From positions 1,989,001 through 2,053,000 of the forward strand of contig NW_026623008.1 in assembly GCF_023065955.2 (NCBI RefSeq): a stretch of DNA of 64,000 nucleotides. The letters are read 5' to 3'. The notes under the pieces were generated by a model. The model ran no database searches and was not told the DNA's origin. It saw only the letters and a list, made by a program, of their open reading frames with translations. Shown piece after piece: positions 1 through 9,990 of the stretch (position 1 is the stretch's first letter; the number at the start of each line of letters is the position of its first letter). This DNA is from Ursus arctos. Its lineage: Eukaryota > Chordata > Mammalia > Carnivora > Ursidae. The translations under genes were made by a program, and so were the position numbers.

Positions 1-734
1 CAAGTGGGGAGACGGGAGGGGAAGGGAGAGGACCGGCCCTCAGCTTCGAGAGAGCCACAGGCCACTGTCCAGCTCCCACCTCACCCTCCGCACCTGAAAC
101 GGGGCGGGTCCCTGCCCGGCAGAGCCTCGGGGGCCCCAGGGAGAGCTTGGCTGGAACGGAGGTGCTGGTGCCCCGAGCAGGTGTGTGGGGAGGTAGCTGT
201 CGCTGCCCTAGGAGGACAGCGCACTTCTGACGCACCCCCTGAGAGCCAGGGACAGACCTGCCCTGTAGCCCCTGGGCATGGAGGGCGGCTGCAGGTGTGT
301 GGGCTCCTGGGTCGGGGTAGGGTGGGTCCCAGGACATGCCGCCGGAGATTCTGATCCCGGCCACCTGAGCTTGGGGGCTCAGAGCCCAGCCTCTGGGTGG
401 GACGAGGAGGCAGCGGATTACCCACCCGAATGAGCAACCTTTCAGCCAGGGCCGCCTGGGGGCCACGGAGCCTGAGGGCATGGAGCGCTGGACCAGCTCC
501 CCGGACCTCCTGGGCAGGGCGCACACTCACCTGGGCCAGTGTGTCTGAGTCGTGGCCCAGTCCCCGGCACGCCTGTCGGCCCCCAGGCCAGCTCTGCGGG
601 ACAGAGCCCCCTCCCCACCCGAATGGTGTCTGCCAGCCGCTCCCTCTGGAGGCCCATCTTCTTCCCCGGCAGAGGGGAGGCCGGGCTTCCGGGATGGGCA
701 AAACCCGGGACTCCCAGGCCTGTGCCGTCCTCAG
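1..734 (+). other. ARHGEF16 intron (partial) upstream of the first visible exon
   Basis: GC-rich intronic DNA. I find no exon with both splice signals and recognisable similarity to the exchange factor. The tract just before 735 ends in a pyrimidine-rich acceptor closing with CAG. Confidence 0.6.
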
Positions 735-791
735 GTGGTGGAGTCCGGCCTCCTGGACAAGCTGCCTGCTGAGGAGCGCAAGAGACAGGAG
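735..791 (+). CDS. ARHGEF16: ARHGEF16 exon, linker just before the DH domain
   Basis: A 57-nt exon in phase 0 encoding [19 protein letters not shown]. The EERKRQE end continues directly into AIFEI of the next exon, as in the human protein. It is flanked by an AG acceptor (733-734) and a GTGAGG donor (from 792). Confidence 0.9.
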
Positions 792-3700
792 GTGAGGGGC
801 CGGGCGGGGGTCCAGCCCTGTGCCCAAGACTTGGCATGTGGGGCAGGACAGCGGCCACGGCGAGGCTTCCCGCCTCCTGGCCAGGCACTGGGATGATGGC
901 CGATGCCCCTGGTTGGGGGGGGGCCGTCACCCCTTCTTGGATGCAGCAGGGGTCCTTGCCGGCGTCACAGCTCCCAAGAGGCTGAGCTAGAGCGTGTGCA
1001 GACGTGGGGCTCTCGTCCCCCTGGCCAGGCTCACAGCCTCACCCCAGCTGTGGTCCGAGGGCCCGGGTCCAGCCTGCCCTTTGCACCCTGACCGTGTCCC
1101 CGAGGGACACAGTGGCCCAGGCAGCTGCTCTCGCCCCCGCCAGGCCATCTTCGAGATCCTCACGTCGGAGTTCTCGTACCAGCACAGCCTGGGCATCCTG
1201 GTGGCCGAGTTCCTGCAGTCCAGAGAGCTGCGGGCAACCATGACCCAGACGGAGCACCACCACCTCTTCTCCAACATCTTGGACGTCCTGAGCGCCAGTC
1301 AGAGGTGAGGCGTGCGCCCAGCTCTCCGCCGTGCCTGCGACGGCCGCCCGCCTGCCCCTGGGGCAGCATGGCGGGGCAGCGGCGGGATCTCAGGAGGCTC
1401 CCGGTCTGGGACCGCTGGCTGGGAGGGGACACGGAGATCTCTTCAGGCCCTGAGGCCACCAAGCGCTGGGCCCCAAGACAGGCTGAGCAGCCTGCCCCCA
1501 GCGCCCTGTCCCTCGGCTGCTTGAGAGGGCGGAGTACCTGCCAGGTGACGGGCACCTTCCCGCCAGGACGTCAGGTGCAGGAGGCCGAGCGACAAGGTGT
1601 GAGCAGCCACGGGACAGAGCGGGCAGGAGGGGCCTCGAGTTGCAGCCTCGGGTTGTGTTCTGCCCGGCGGTGTCCGGTGCCTGGCCCGGGGCTCGGGTTG
1701 CAGGGCCCAGCGGTGGAGGAGGGGCCGGGCATGCAGCCACAGGCCTGCGTGGGCCTGTGTGTGTGCGTCCGTGTGCCAGAGTGAATGTGTCTCTGTGCTC
1801 GCACAGGTGTGTGCGTGCGTGTGTGTGCACACATGTCCCTCTGTGAGTGTGTGCGTGTTTACTCCCATGAAGGGCACACCCCAGGTGTTGGACCCCAGGA
1901 GACCCCAGGACCCCCTCCCTCACGCCTCAGCATCCTCCCTAGCCTGAAGAGGTGCGTCCCCGAGCCCCTAGCAGACTAGGGTAGGGGCAGGTGGGAGAAG
2001 GGGGCTCACCCTGGTTCACTCACATCAGCATCAGGCCGGTCCCCGAGCCCCACCTGCTTCTGTCCCCTTTGTCCTGAGCTGCCACGTGGCTGCTGCCAAC
2101 CTCCTCAGGGCCTCTGGCTGGCCGTCGCGGTCCCGGGAGACGGTCCAGCCTCCTCCCCCAGCTGGGTCCTGGCAGCTCCTAGCCATTCACAGTGGCCTCC
2201 CTGGGGGTCGGTTATCTTGGGTCAGCAGCTGATGGCTACCTTTCCCAGAACTTTCTTAGAGGCCCTTGGAATCTCCTGGGGGACGTGCTGACCAGCATGG
2301 CCCGCCCACTCGGGCACAGGCGTGTGGCCCTGTCTCTGGGCAGCTGGGGCCTCCTGTGCCCTCCCTGAAGGGGCAGGGTCCTTGTCCATTCCTGACACAA
2401 TGTTCCCCTCTGCCTGGGCTGCCCAGGAGCTGTGCCTCTCAGAGTTCCCTCTCATGGGATGCATGGTATCTCCAAGGTTAGAGGGTCAGGCTGGGGCCCA
2501 GCGAGCAGGGTCCTCTAAGCCGGGGCCTTCTTCGCCCTCCCTGAGACCCCCACCTGGTAACCAGAGCAAGGCCCCCATCTTCCAGGGGGGTGGGGTCGCA
2601 CATACTTCCCCCTGCAGGGGGTACCCCTGTCCCAGGTGCTAAGTGGGGCTGACAGCAGGCCGTGGTACCCACATTGTTGAGGGCCTGGGACCTCCTTCCT
2701 GCCCTGGCCTTGTCCCCCAGCCCTGACTCGTCACACTGCAAGATTCCACCCTCCCACCGGGCCGGGTAAGCTGGCTGCCCTCGGCCTGGTCAGTCCCCAG
2801 TTGGGGTTTGGGCTGCCGGGGGGTGGACGTGTGCTTGGGGACGCTGTTCTCGGCCTTCCAGAGGTCAGCGAGCTGTCTTATCTCCCAGACAGAGCTGCCT
2901 CGGGCAGTCCCAGGAGCCCAGCGAAACGGGCTTTCAGAGTCGGGTACGGGAGAGACGCTGTCATTGCCCGAGTCGGAAAGCCAGGATGGGGCCGAGGAGC
3001 CTCCGGAAAGGGGGTGGGAGGACCTTCCGGCTGCCTTGACCAGGGCCGGGAGAGGTGACGGGGCCTCGGGTCCACCATACATCCTGGTGCTGGTCCAGCC
3101 AGGCCCAGTGTGGCAGCCCCGGTCAGCGTCCTCCCGATGGCCAAGGCCCGGGTTACAGATGATCTCCGAAGGGGACCCTGAGAGGAAGTCCACCCAGAGC
3201 CCCCGTCTGCACACCGAGCTGGGCAGAGGGTGCCAGGCTCCAGGCAGGTCTGACCCGAGTCAAGGGATTCAAATCAGAGTGACATGTTCTCTGTCCTGTG
3301 GTGTCTGCTGCAGTCTCGCCGGAATCTAACAGGAAGTGGCCTCAGATGTGCCCAGCTTTTTCAGGCTAAGAGGCTGATCTGTCCGGGGGGGTTCCCTGGG
3401 AAGGCGGGGCTCATGGCCAGGCGCGGGCGGCCATTGTGTTCCTGCCGGGCGTGCGTGATTGCCCGCGTGTGTGCCCGCACGTGCGCGTGTCTGGTGGTGG
3501 ACAGCCGGGCCTTCACCGCGCTCTCGCCCCGTTAGGTTCTTTGAGGCCCTGGAGCAGCGGCACAAGGCTCAGGTTTGCGTGGAAGACATCAGCGACATCT
3601 TGGAGGAGCACGCCGAGAAGCATTTCCACCCCTACATCGCCTACTGCTCCAACGAGGTCTACCAGCAGCGCGTCCTGCAGAAGCTGACGTGAGCGCGGCC

Positions 3701-6700
3701 TCCCCGCGCCCGTGGCCCGTGCTGGGCGCCCTGGTCTGGGAGCACCCAGCTGCTCACGGCCGGGCTTCTGCGGCTGCACCTGGCCTCCTGCCGCAGCTGA
3801 CGGAAAGCCCTGCTCTCTGTTGCAGAAACAGCAACGCCGCCTTCCACGAGGCCCTGAAGGAGATCGAGAAGCGTCCGGCGTGCGGGGGTCTCCCCATGAT
3901 CTCCTTCCTGATTCTCCCCATGCAGAGGGTGACCCGGCTGCCCCTCCTGACGGACGTGAGTATGCCACGCAGACCCCTGCCAGGGGAAGGAGGTCGGCCC
4001 GGTCCCCCGCTTCAGGTCGGGCACTGCCCCTTACGACCCCCTCCCCGCGCTCCTCAGTCCTCATGAGACGGCTTTCATGGCCTTCACCCACCAGGCTCCC
4101 TGCCTGGAGCCTTCCAGCGCCTTGCGGGTTTGCATCCACTTCCTTGAATGTTCACATGGACGGGGCAGAACCAGCCTGGGCGCCACTTACAGCCCCTCCG
4201 CGGATGGAGAGAGGGGCCCCGGCGAGCTCACTGCCCCTCCGCGGATGGAGAGAGGGGCCCCGGCGAGCTCACTGCCCCTCCGCGGATGGAGAGAGGGGCC
4301 CCGGCGAGCTCACTGCCCCTCCGCGGATGGAGAGAGGGGCCCCGGCGAGCTCACTGCCCCTCCGCGGATGGAGAGAGGGGCCCTGGCGAGCTCACTGCAG
4401 CAGCTCATGCCCTGAGATGCCTGCTTGTGGGGCCAAGGGGCAGGTGGGGAGGAGAGGCATATGTGCACGCGCACACGTGTACGCACACGCAGACGTGTAC
4501 GCACACGCAGACGTGTACACAGCCCATGCGTGTGCACATGCACAGACATGGGGGGGAGCCCGCTAGGCCCCCGGAGGAAGCATGTGGCTCGTGCTTGGAG
4601 GATCCCCGGTCTCGGCCAGATGGGACGTCAGCTCTTCCGGGGTCCTCTCAGAAGCGTCGAAATAGAGGCTCTGGGGGCTTCCCCAGACTGGGCCAAGACA
4701 GCCGAGGACTGGAAGGGCTGGGGTCCTGGGAAGGTGCCGTCTCCAGGGTCCCACCCACCTGCTTGACCTGGCAGAGACGTTTGGGGGCTGTGCACCCCCG
4801 TAGGGCCTGGCAGGAGCCCGCTGGACACGGGCTTTCAACCTCCCGGCGGCCCTGAGTCTGCTGTTAGTGGGGGACCTCTGCCGCACGCAGGCCCTGAAGC
4901 CTGGAGTGCAGGAGGGTACGTGGTGCCTGACCGGCGGGGTCCTCTCTGTAGACTCTATGCCTCAAGAGTCAAGGCCATCCCGAGAGATACAAGGCTGCCA
5001 GCCGCGCGCTCAAGGCCATCAGCAAGGTGAGGGGGGTGCAGAGGAGGGGGGGGTACCAGGACCAAGCCCAGCCCCTACCCCCCACTCAGTGGTGGGGACC
5101 CTGAGGGCAGCCGGGCCTCCACATCGTCCATCTCAGGCTTTCCATGGTGCTGATGGGGAAACCGAGGCCCAGAGGGAGTGGGGCTTGAACCTGACCGGCA
5201 AGCCATGGGGGGCAGCAGTGAGGACAGCCCCGGATGTGGGGCGGTGGCCCACAACCCACAGCCTGCTCTCGGGCCCTTGCAGCTGGTGAGACGGTGCAAC
5301 GAGGGAGCCCACAAGATGGAACGCACGGAGCTCATGTACACACTGCACACGCAGCTGGACTTCGGCAAGGTCAAGGTGGGCGCTCCGACCCCCCGAGCCA
5401 GCTCCTCGGAGGCCGGGGTCACAGCCCCCTCCCTGCTGGGGCCTGGCGCCTCTGCCTCTCCAGGCCTGTTTCCCCACCGGGTGCGTCCCTTGTGACTCCC
5501 ACACCGCTTGGCCACAGAGGCTCAGCTCTGCCGCCCTCCTGCCTGGGGCTGGCTGGGGGTACAGGTCCCTCTGGCCTGTGCCCCACCCCCAGTGCTGCCC
5601 GAGGGGCTGCGTGGGAAGGGCCGGGCAGCATGTTGGGCAGCAGGCCGGGCCGGGCTCCTCCCAGCACACTGAGAACGGGAAAGGACGGTGTCGGGGCCAG
5701 TTTAGGTCTTGGGCCTCACTCAGTTCTGGGGAGGGGGTCTAGACATCCTACAGGACCCCCAAGCAGGCGGGGCTCAAACCTCTGTCCCCACCAAGCCCCC
5801 GGGGGAGGGGCCGTCCAACAACAAGTGAGGAGCAGATGGACAGACGCGTCCCCATGGGACTGCGCTGCAGGAGTGGGCCGGGCCCCTACTCGTCCTCAGC
5901 CGGGCTGGGCTGCTGACCTCCAGAGGCTGCCCAGCAGGGGAGCAGAGCCGTGGGCAGGGCCGGAGGGCCACAGAGTGGTGGAGGGAGGACACAGAGGTCC
6001 AGAAAAGGGTGTGAGGGGGGTATGGAGGCTTCCCCAGGACGGCCTTTGCTCCGTGGCTCGAGGGGAGTGCTCCCGGGTGCCCGGAGAGCTCCGGGGCCTG
6101 GCCGGAGGCAGGACGGGCCTGTCCTGGTTGCCAAGCGGGATCTGGGCCCGGGACCTGGCCCAGAGCAGCTGTCCCATTTGTGCCTGTCGGCCAACTGAAT
6201 AGGCCTTTGTTCGAGGCGAGGGCACATCTCCCCCACTTCCTTGGTCCAGCCAGGGAGGCCGGTCACCCAGTCGTTGGAGGCAGGGATCCTCGCCCATGCT
6301 TGACCCCCCGAACTCAGGCACCTCGCCGGCTCTTCCCTCCAGTCCCTCCCGCTGATCTCTGCCTCCCGCTGGCTGCTGAAGCGTGGGGAGCTCTTCGTGG
6401 TAGAGGAAACTGGGCTTTTCCGAAAACTGGCCAGCCGGCCCACGTGCTACTTGTTCCTGTTCAACGACGTTCTGGTGGTCACCAAGAAGAAGAGGTGGGC
6501 CACCACGGGTACCGGGCTGTGTGTCTGCGTGTCCAGAGTCCCCCCAGGCCCCACTGAGACCAGGCCACGGGGGATGTGTTAGGAGGTGGAGCCCTGCCCA
6601 AACCGTGGCTGCAGAGCTCCTGGCCCTTGCCCTCCTGGGGACAGCTCTGTCGCTGACACCGCCGCCCCCCCTGCCCCCGCAGACCTGCCATGCGGGCCTG

Positions 6701-9517
6701 GAAGGGCATGGGGGCAGCGGCCTGACCCTCCTCTGCCCTCAGAATCGGGGGGCCTGGCCTGGCATGTCCACAGCAGCGGCCTGTGTCCCCCGACGTGTGA
6801 CAGGGGCTGGCCGGGTGCCTCTCACTGCCTGCAGACCTGGGTCTGCCCGACCAGCCCACAAGGGCGAGAACACACATGGCCTCTGTTTTCTGGGGGGGCA
6901 GTTCTTAGGCACATCCTTCTGGCTGCCTGCTCCCCAGCTGGGCAGGGGCCCCAGGCTGCCCACAGACCCCCTGTTGAATCTGGCCGCCCACCTGTCTCCC
7001 TGCAGTGAGGACAGCTTCGTGGTACAGGACTACGCCCAGGTGGACCACATCCGAGTCCAGAAGATGGAGCCCTCGGACCCCTCTCTGCTGGGGGCCGGCG
7101 GCGGCAGCCGCAGCTCCTCGGTGCCACACCCCTTCCAGGTGACCCTGCTACGCAACAGCGAGGGCCGCCAGGAGAACATCCTGCTGTCCTCCGACTCTGC
7201 GTGAGTCAAGGGGGGCTCCCGGGAGGAGGGGCTCATGCCGACGAGTTCTTGAGCACCTGCTGTGTGCCCGGCACTGCAGCAGACACCGGGGGCGGTCTAG
7301 TGCTCCCAGAGTTCGCACTGGTGGGAGGGGGACAGGTCAGCCACAGACAAGCAGCTGGACTGTCGGTGTGTCCAGGGGCGCAGATGAAGGAGGAGGACAG
7401 GGCAGGGAAGGGAGCGCCAGGTGGGGGCATCCTGACTGGCACAGGGCCATTTGGGGAGGAGAGCCTGGCAGACGTACAGTAGTGCAAAGGCCCTGAGGCA
7501 GGAGGCCTCTGGTGAGAAGGAGCCAGGAGTCTGGCAGGGCTGGAGCCCAGGTGCCTGCCGGAGGGTTGGTGGGCAGTGGTGAGGTCAGAACCATCTGGAA
7601 GGGGGGTGGGCCGTACACAGACAGCTGCCAGCACAGCGGGGGCTCAGCAGACCAGGGAGGAAGGGACGAGGGTGGCTTGGTCTCCATGCTCCCTCCAGAT
7701 GGGAAGCTGAGGCTGAAGGTTTGAAACTGTGAACTGACACGGGCCCAGGGCCTGCAGACAGGGTGGCCTGGGGTGTGGGGGTGCGGCTGCCGCCTGACTC
7801 TGGGACCCCAGGTAGGTGAGACTCAGGGTCAGCCTGCCTGCCGCTCCTTCTTGCCCTGTGACTTCCCGCACGTGGTCTCTGAGTTTGTGGGGGTCAGGAA
7901 GGGGTGCCTGGGCAGCATGAACCTTCATCTCCACTGCCTATCACACCTTGAGTGCTATGGGGGCTCCCTTAAGGAACCCCTGGCCACATGACCCCCCATC
8001 TGTCCACGGTGCCACATGGGGGGCGGGGCGTGTGAAGCCAGAGGTCCCCAGGCTGGCGAGATTGGCCACAGGGCCTCACACCCCCCTCTCCAACCACAGG
8101 AGTGACCGGGCCCGGTGGATCACAGCGCTCACTCACCAGGAGAGGCAGGGCCAGGGCCCCACCAACAAAGGAGGTAAGTGTCTGTTCCATGCTGAACAGG
8201 GCTCCGAGCCCCTTTCCCAGGCCTGGGCAAGGGGTTGGCATGGAGCTGAGAGGCACTGTCCAGCCCTCTGTCCTTGCCACTCCCTGCCCCCAGGGTGACC
8301 CCCAGGTGAGGGATCCCAGAGCCGCATATGTGTGTATCCATCTGTGCACAGGGACCCAGCTCTGTCCCCAAGCCTCCCCTTCTGTGCAGGGGGAGAGAAT
8401 GCTGCCCCATGCCCGGGGACTGGGGCCCAGGGACTGGGGCCCAGGGACTGGAGCCGACTGAGGACACGGGGCAGCCGGCTGGCCCATCCATCTGTCACCT
8501 GGCTCCAGCGCCACTCCTTAGAAGCCAGGTGCTGGTGTTTGGGCCCTGAAAGCAGGAGCAGCCTGTCCTGTGGCCCCCAGAGGGAAGCTGCCGCATGTCC
8601 AGAGTCCCCCAGGCCCCACCGAGACCAGGCCACGGGGGATGTGTTAGGAGGTGGAGCCCTGCCCAAACCGTGGCTGCAGAGCTCCTGGCCCTTGCCCTCC
8701 TGGGGACAGCTCTGTCGCTGACACCGCCGCCGCCCCCCCCCCCCGCCCCCGCAGACCTGCTCCAGGTAGAGATCACCAAGGCCTACTTGGCCAAGCAGGC
8801 GGACGAGATCACGCTGCAGCAGGCGGATGTGGTCCTAGTCCTGGAGCAGGAGGACGGTGAGCGGCACGGCTGGGCCCGGGTGCTGGCGGGATGTAGGTGG
8901 GGTGGACCCCAGAGTGAGAGTCCCTGCCAGGGTCTGGAGGACACCAGGTGCCGGCAGCTGACCCTGCACCTGGCCCCCAGGAAGCGGTTTCTGCACCTGC
9001 TCATGGGGGGCCTGATCCAGGGCCCCTCAGTGCCCTCCCTCAAGGACCTCTTCAAACGTCCCTGAGTCGCAGGATTAAAAGCAGCCTGTCACTCTGTGCT
9101 CAGCAGAAGGAAGGTCCTGGGGGCCCCTGCACACGCCTGCACAGGGCGCGCGAAGCCGGCTGGGATGAGCTCAGCTCCTGACACCAGTGTCCAGGCTGAG
9201 CGGCTGCCGGAGAACCAGGTGGCCCTGTCACCTGGAGCCGGGCCGTCTTGGCAGGAGCAGGTGGTGGTCTGCTTTACAGGAGGCCTGGACCTGGCATCTT
9301 CTGGAACAGCGGCTAAGAGGGTCAGAGGGCTGGGAGTGCCCAGACCCTGCTCTCACCTGCCCCACATCTGTGTTCAGGATGGTTCTACGGTGAGCGGCTG
9401 AGAGATGGGGAGATGGGCTGGTTCCCTGAGGACTTTGCTCGGTGCATCACCAGCCGCGTGGCCGTGGAGGGCAACGTGCGCAGGATGGAGCGACTGCGTG
9501 TGGAGACGGACGTGTAG
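735..9517 (+). CDS. ARHGEF16: ARHGEF16, Rho guanine nucleotide exchange factor 16 (3' part of the gene, 11 coding exons)
   Basis: This is the C-terminal 443 codons of a DH-PH-SH3 exchange factor that activates Rho-family GTPases in the cytoplasm. Joined exons: 735-791, 1144-1304, 3536-3688, 3826-3955, 4952-5026, 5283-5375, 6343-6494, 7006-7200, 8100-8173, 8755-8856, 9378-9517. All introns are GT-AG and all phases agree. In order the protein shows the DH domain (CR3 motif [14 protein letters not shown]), the PH domain ([16 protein letters not shown], then ARWITAL) and the SH3 domain ([22 protein letters not shown]), ending in RLRVETDV. As I recall the human protein is about 709 residues, so roughly 266 N-terminal residues lie to the left of the window. 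The family call rests on domain order, exon-by-exon similarity to the human protein I remember, and the MEGF6 neighbour. No inactivating change is seen. Confidence 0.96.
1144..1304 (+). CDS. ARHGEF16: ARHGEF16 exon, start of the DH domain (CR1)
   Basis: A 161-nt exon beginning [20 protein letters not shown], the first conserved helix of the Dbl-homology domain that contacts the GTPase switch regions. It ends with a split Arg codon (AG|G) before GTGAGG, phase 2. Confidence 0.96.
1305..3535 (+). other. ARHGEF16 intron with GT/CA-rich stretches
   Basis: A 2.2-kb intron. It holds an alternating purine-pyrimidine tract around 1755-1860 (GTGTGTGTGCGTCC-like and ACACATG segments) and a second near 3450-3490. 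Neither looks coding; both are potential Z-forming DNA. No other gene signal is seen. Confidence 0.6.
3536..3688 (+). CDS. ARHGEF16: ARHGEF16 exon, DH domain middle (CR2)
   Basis: A 153-nt exon encoding the DH core with [15 protein letters not shown], the conserved CR2 region. It starts by completing the split Arg codon and ends after AC of a Thr codon, phase 2. Acceptor CCGTTAG, donor GTGAGC. Confidence 0.96.
3826..3955 (+). CDS. ARHGEF16: ARHGEF16 exon, DH domain CR3
   Basis: A 130-nt exon carrying the hallmark DH motif [15 protein letters not shown], the long CR3 helix that binds the Rho GTPase. It is preceded by GLPMISF. The donor GTGAGT follows the GAC codon in phase 0. Confidence 0.97.
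4193..4397. repeat. 41-bp minisatellite, five copies
   Basis: Five consecutive copies of a 41-bp unit begin at 4193, 4234, 4275, 4316 and 4357. Each starts CCCCTCCGCGGATGG and ends GGCGAGCTCACTG. The copies are nearly identical; the last has a CCCTGG variant. The array lies in an ARHGEF16 intron. The unit is not a multiple of three, so the apparent repeated peptides in all frames are artefacts. Confidence 0.97.
4466..4550. repeat. CA/TG-rich 18-bp tandem repeat
   Basis: An 18-bp unit CGTGTACGCACACGCAGA occurs at 4476-4493 and 4494-4511, with a partial third copy. It sits inside a longer alternating purine-pyrimidine stretch in the same intron as the minisatellite. Confidence 0.85.
4952..5026 (+). 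CDS. ARHGEF16: ARHGEF16 exon, late DH domain
   Basis: A 75-nt, 25-codon exon in phase 0 encoding [20 protein letters not shown] and then KAISK. Acceptor TCTGTAG, donor GTGAGG. Confidence 0.95.
5125..5200 (+). repeat. MIR-like fragment
   Basis: The stretch ATGGGGAAACCGAGGCCCAG followed by AGGGAGTGGGGCTTGAACC matches the well-known core of the mammalian-wide MIR SINE (tRNA-derived), in plus orientation and diverged. Confidence 0.5.
5283..5375 (+). CDS. ARHGEF16: ARHGEF16 exon, end of DH domain and DH-PH linker
   Basis: A 93-nt exon in phase 0 encoding [16 protein letters not shown] and then [13 protein letters not shown]. This is the last DH helix, which leads into the PH domain. Acceptor CCCTTGCAG, donor GTGGGC. 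Confidence 0.95.
6343..6494 (+). CDS. ARHGEF16: ARHGEF16 exon, start of the PH domain
   Basis: A 152-nt exon encoding PH beta strands: [15 protein letters not shown] and then [16 protein letters not shown]. It ends with AG of a split Ser codon (phase 2) before GTGGGC. A duplicated intronic segment begins only 35 bp beyond this exon. Confidence 0.96.
6530..6688 (+). repeat. Copy 1 of a 160-bp intragenic duplication
   Basis: This stretch repeats 8596-8760 almost base for base, starting at TGTCCAGAGTCCCCC and running through the polypyrimidine tract to CCCGCAGACCTGC. Differences are one C indel, one C/T change and the length of the C run. Copy 2 ends in the true acceptor of the SH3 exon, so copy 1 carries a decoy acceptor at 6681-6682. 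Confidence 0.95.
7006..7200 (+). CDS. ARHGEF16: ARHGEF16 exon, PH domain second half
   Basis: A 195-nt exon encoding [19 protein letters not shown], a Gly/Ser-rich variable loop ([10 protein letters not shown]) and [17 protein letters not shown]. It starts by completing a Ser codon and ends with GC of an Ala codon (phase 2). Acceptor CCCTGCAG, donor GTGAGT. Confidence 0.95.
7235..7560 (+). repeat. Ancient dispersed mammalian repeat, family not assigned
   Basis: Eroded copy of a common mammalian repeat. Recognisable pieces are TTGAGCACCTGCTGTGTGCC near 7248 and GTGCAAAGGCCCTGAGGCAG near 7482, in the order seen in other genomic copies. The exact family name is not certain. Confidence 0.4.
8100..8173 (+). 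CDS. ARHGEF16: ARHGEF16 exon, C-terminal PH helix
   Basis: A 74-nt exon with [16 protein letters not shown], including the conserved Trp of the PH C-terminal helix, then GPTNKG. It starts by completing an Ala codon and ends with the first base of an Asp codon (phase 1). Acceptor AACCACAG, donor GTAAGT. Confidence 0.95.
8416..8457. repeat. 14-bp tandem repeat, three copies
   Basis: The unit GGGACTGGGGCCCA occurs at 8416, 8430 and, with changes, 8444. It is intronic in ARHGEF16. Confidence 0.9.
8596..8760 (+). repeat. Copy 2 of the 160-bp intragenic duplication, containing the real SH3-exon acceptor
   Basis: Partner of 6530-6688. It runs from intron sequence into the first six bases of the SH3 exon. 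The pyrimidine tract is longer here (a C run of about 15 before GCCCCCGCAG). Confidence 0.95.
8755..8856 (+). CDS. ARHGEF16: ARHGEF16 exon, first half of the SH3 domain
   Basis: A 102-nt exon encoding [20 protein letters not shown] and [10 protein letters not shown], the RT-loop half of the SH3 fold. It starts by completing Asp and ends with the first base of Gly (phase 1) before GTGAGC. Read-through past this donor stays open to 9065 (see findings). Confidence 0.96.
8857..9377 (+). other. Last ARHGEF16 intron with an in-frame extension and ATTAAA
   Basis: If the donor at 8857 is not used, the SH3 frame stays open to TGA at 9063-9065. The last part (8981-9065) follows an AG with a good pyrimidine tract and uses GC-ending codons, encoding [18 protein letters not shown] and so on. 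ATTAAA follows at 9073-9078. It is unclear whether this is used. Confidence 0.3.
9378..9517 (+). CDS. ARHGEF16: ARHGEF16 last coding exon, second half of SH3 and C-terminus
   Basis: It completes the split Gly codon and encodes [20 protein letters not shown], with the SH3 ALYDY-partner Trp and the GWFP motif, then [19 protein letters not shown] and TAG (9515-9517). The final V may serve as a C-terminal PDZ-binding residue (ETDV fits a class I pattern), which is known for ARHGEF16. Confidence 0.97.
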
Positions 9518-9990
9518 CCTGCTCTGCCCAGCACCTAGGCCGGGCTCTGCTTCCAGCCACACTGCAGTGAGTGGCCTGGCTCCTGGAGCGCGGTGGGCTT
9601 GTCCCAAGAGCCTGAACAGTGCGGGAGGCCCCGTGGTCTGCAGTGCCAGATCCAGACTCTTCCAGAGGGGAAGATCACACGTGCCGCCAGCCCCAAGGAG
9701 CACCCTCCAAGCCAGCTCTTGGAGCCACAGCAGCCTGAGCCCTGGCGGAGCCCCAGGGAGGAGCCCCACCCCTCCCCCAGCACCCTGTGCATCCTCAGGG
9801 CGGTTGTGCAGGGCTCGTGATGCAGGATGTGGGCCTGGCTCCCTCCCTTGTCCCCGTGTGGGACAGAGGGCCTGGGCGTCCAGGGCGGTCGCACTTCCCG
9901 AGAGGAGGTTTGGCTGGAGGGAGGTGACCCTGTGGGGCCAGTGCTGAGATGCCGAGGTTTTCATAGACATTAAAGTATTTCTTTAACACC
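9518..9990 (+). other. ARHGEF16: ARHGEF16 3' untranslated region
   Basis: Follows the TAG stop. It is ended by the ATTAAA signal at 9969 with cleavage expected 10-25 bases later. The exact end is inferred. Confidence 0.75.
9969..9974 (+). terminator. ARHGEF16: Poly(A) signal ATTAAA of ARHGEF16
   Basis: The common variant hexamer lies 452 bases after the stop, followed by a T-rich tract (GTATTTCTTT). It is the only strong hexamer downstream of the stop. Confidence 0.8.

Noticed and set aside
3712..4566. Repetitive peptide frame over the minisatellite
   Set aside because: Similar repeats appear in all three forward frames because the 41-bp unit is not a multiple of three. It is intronic.
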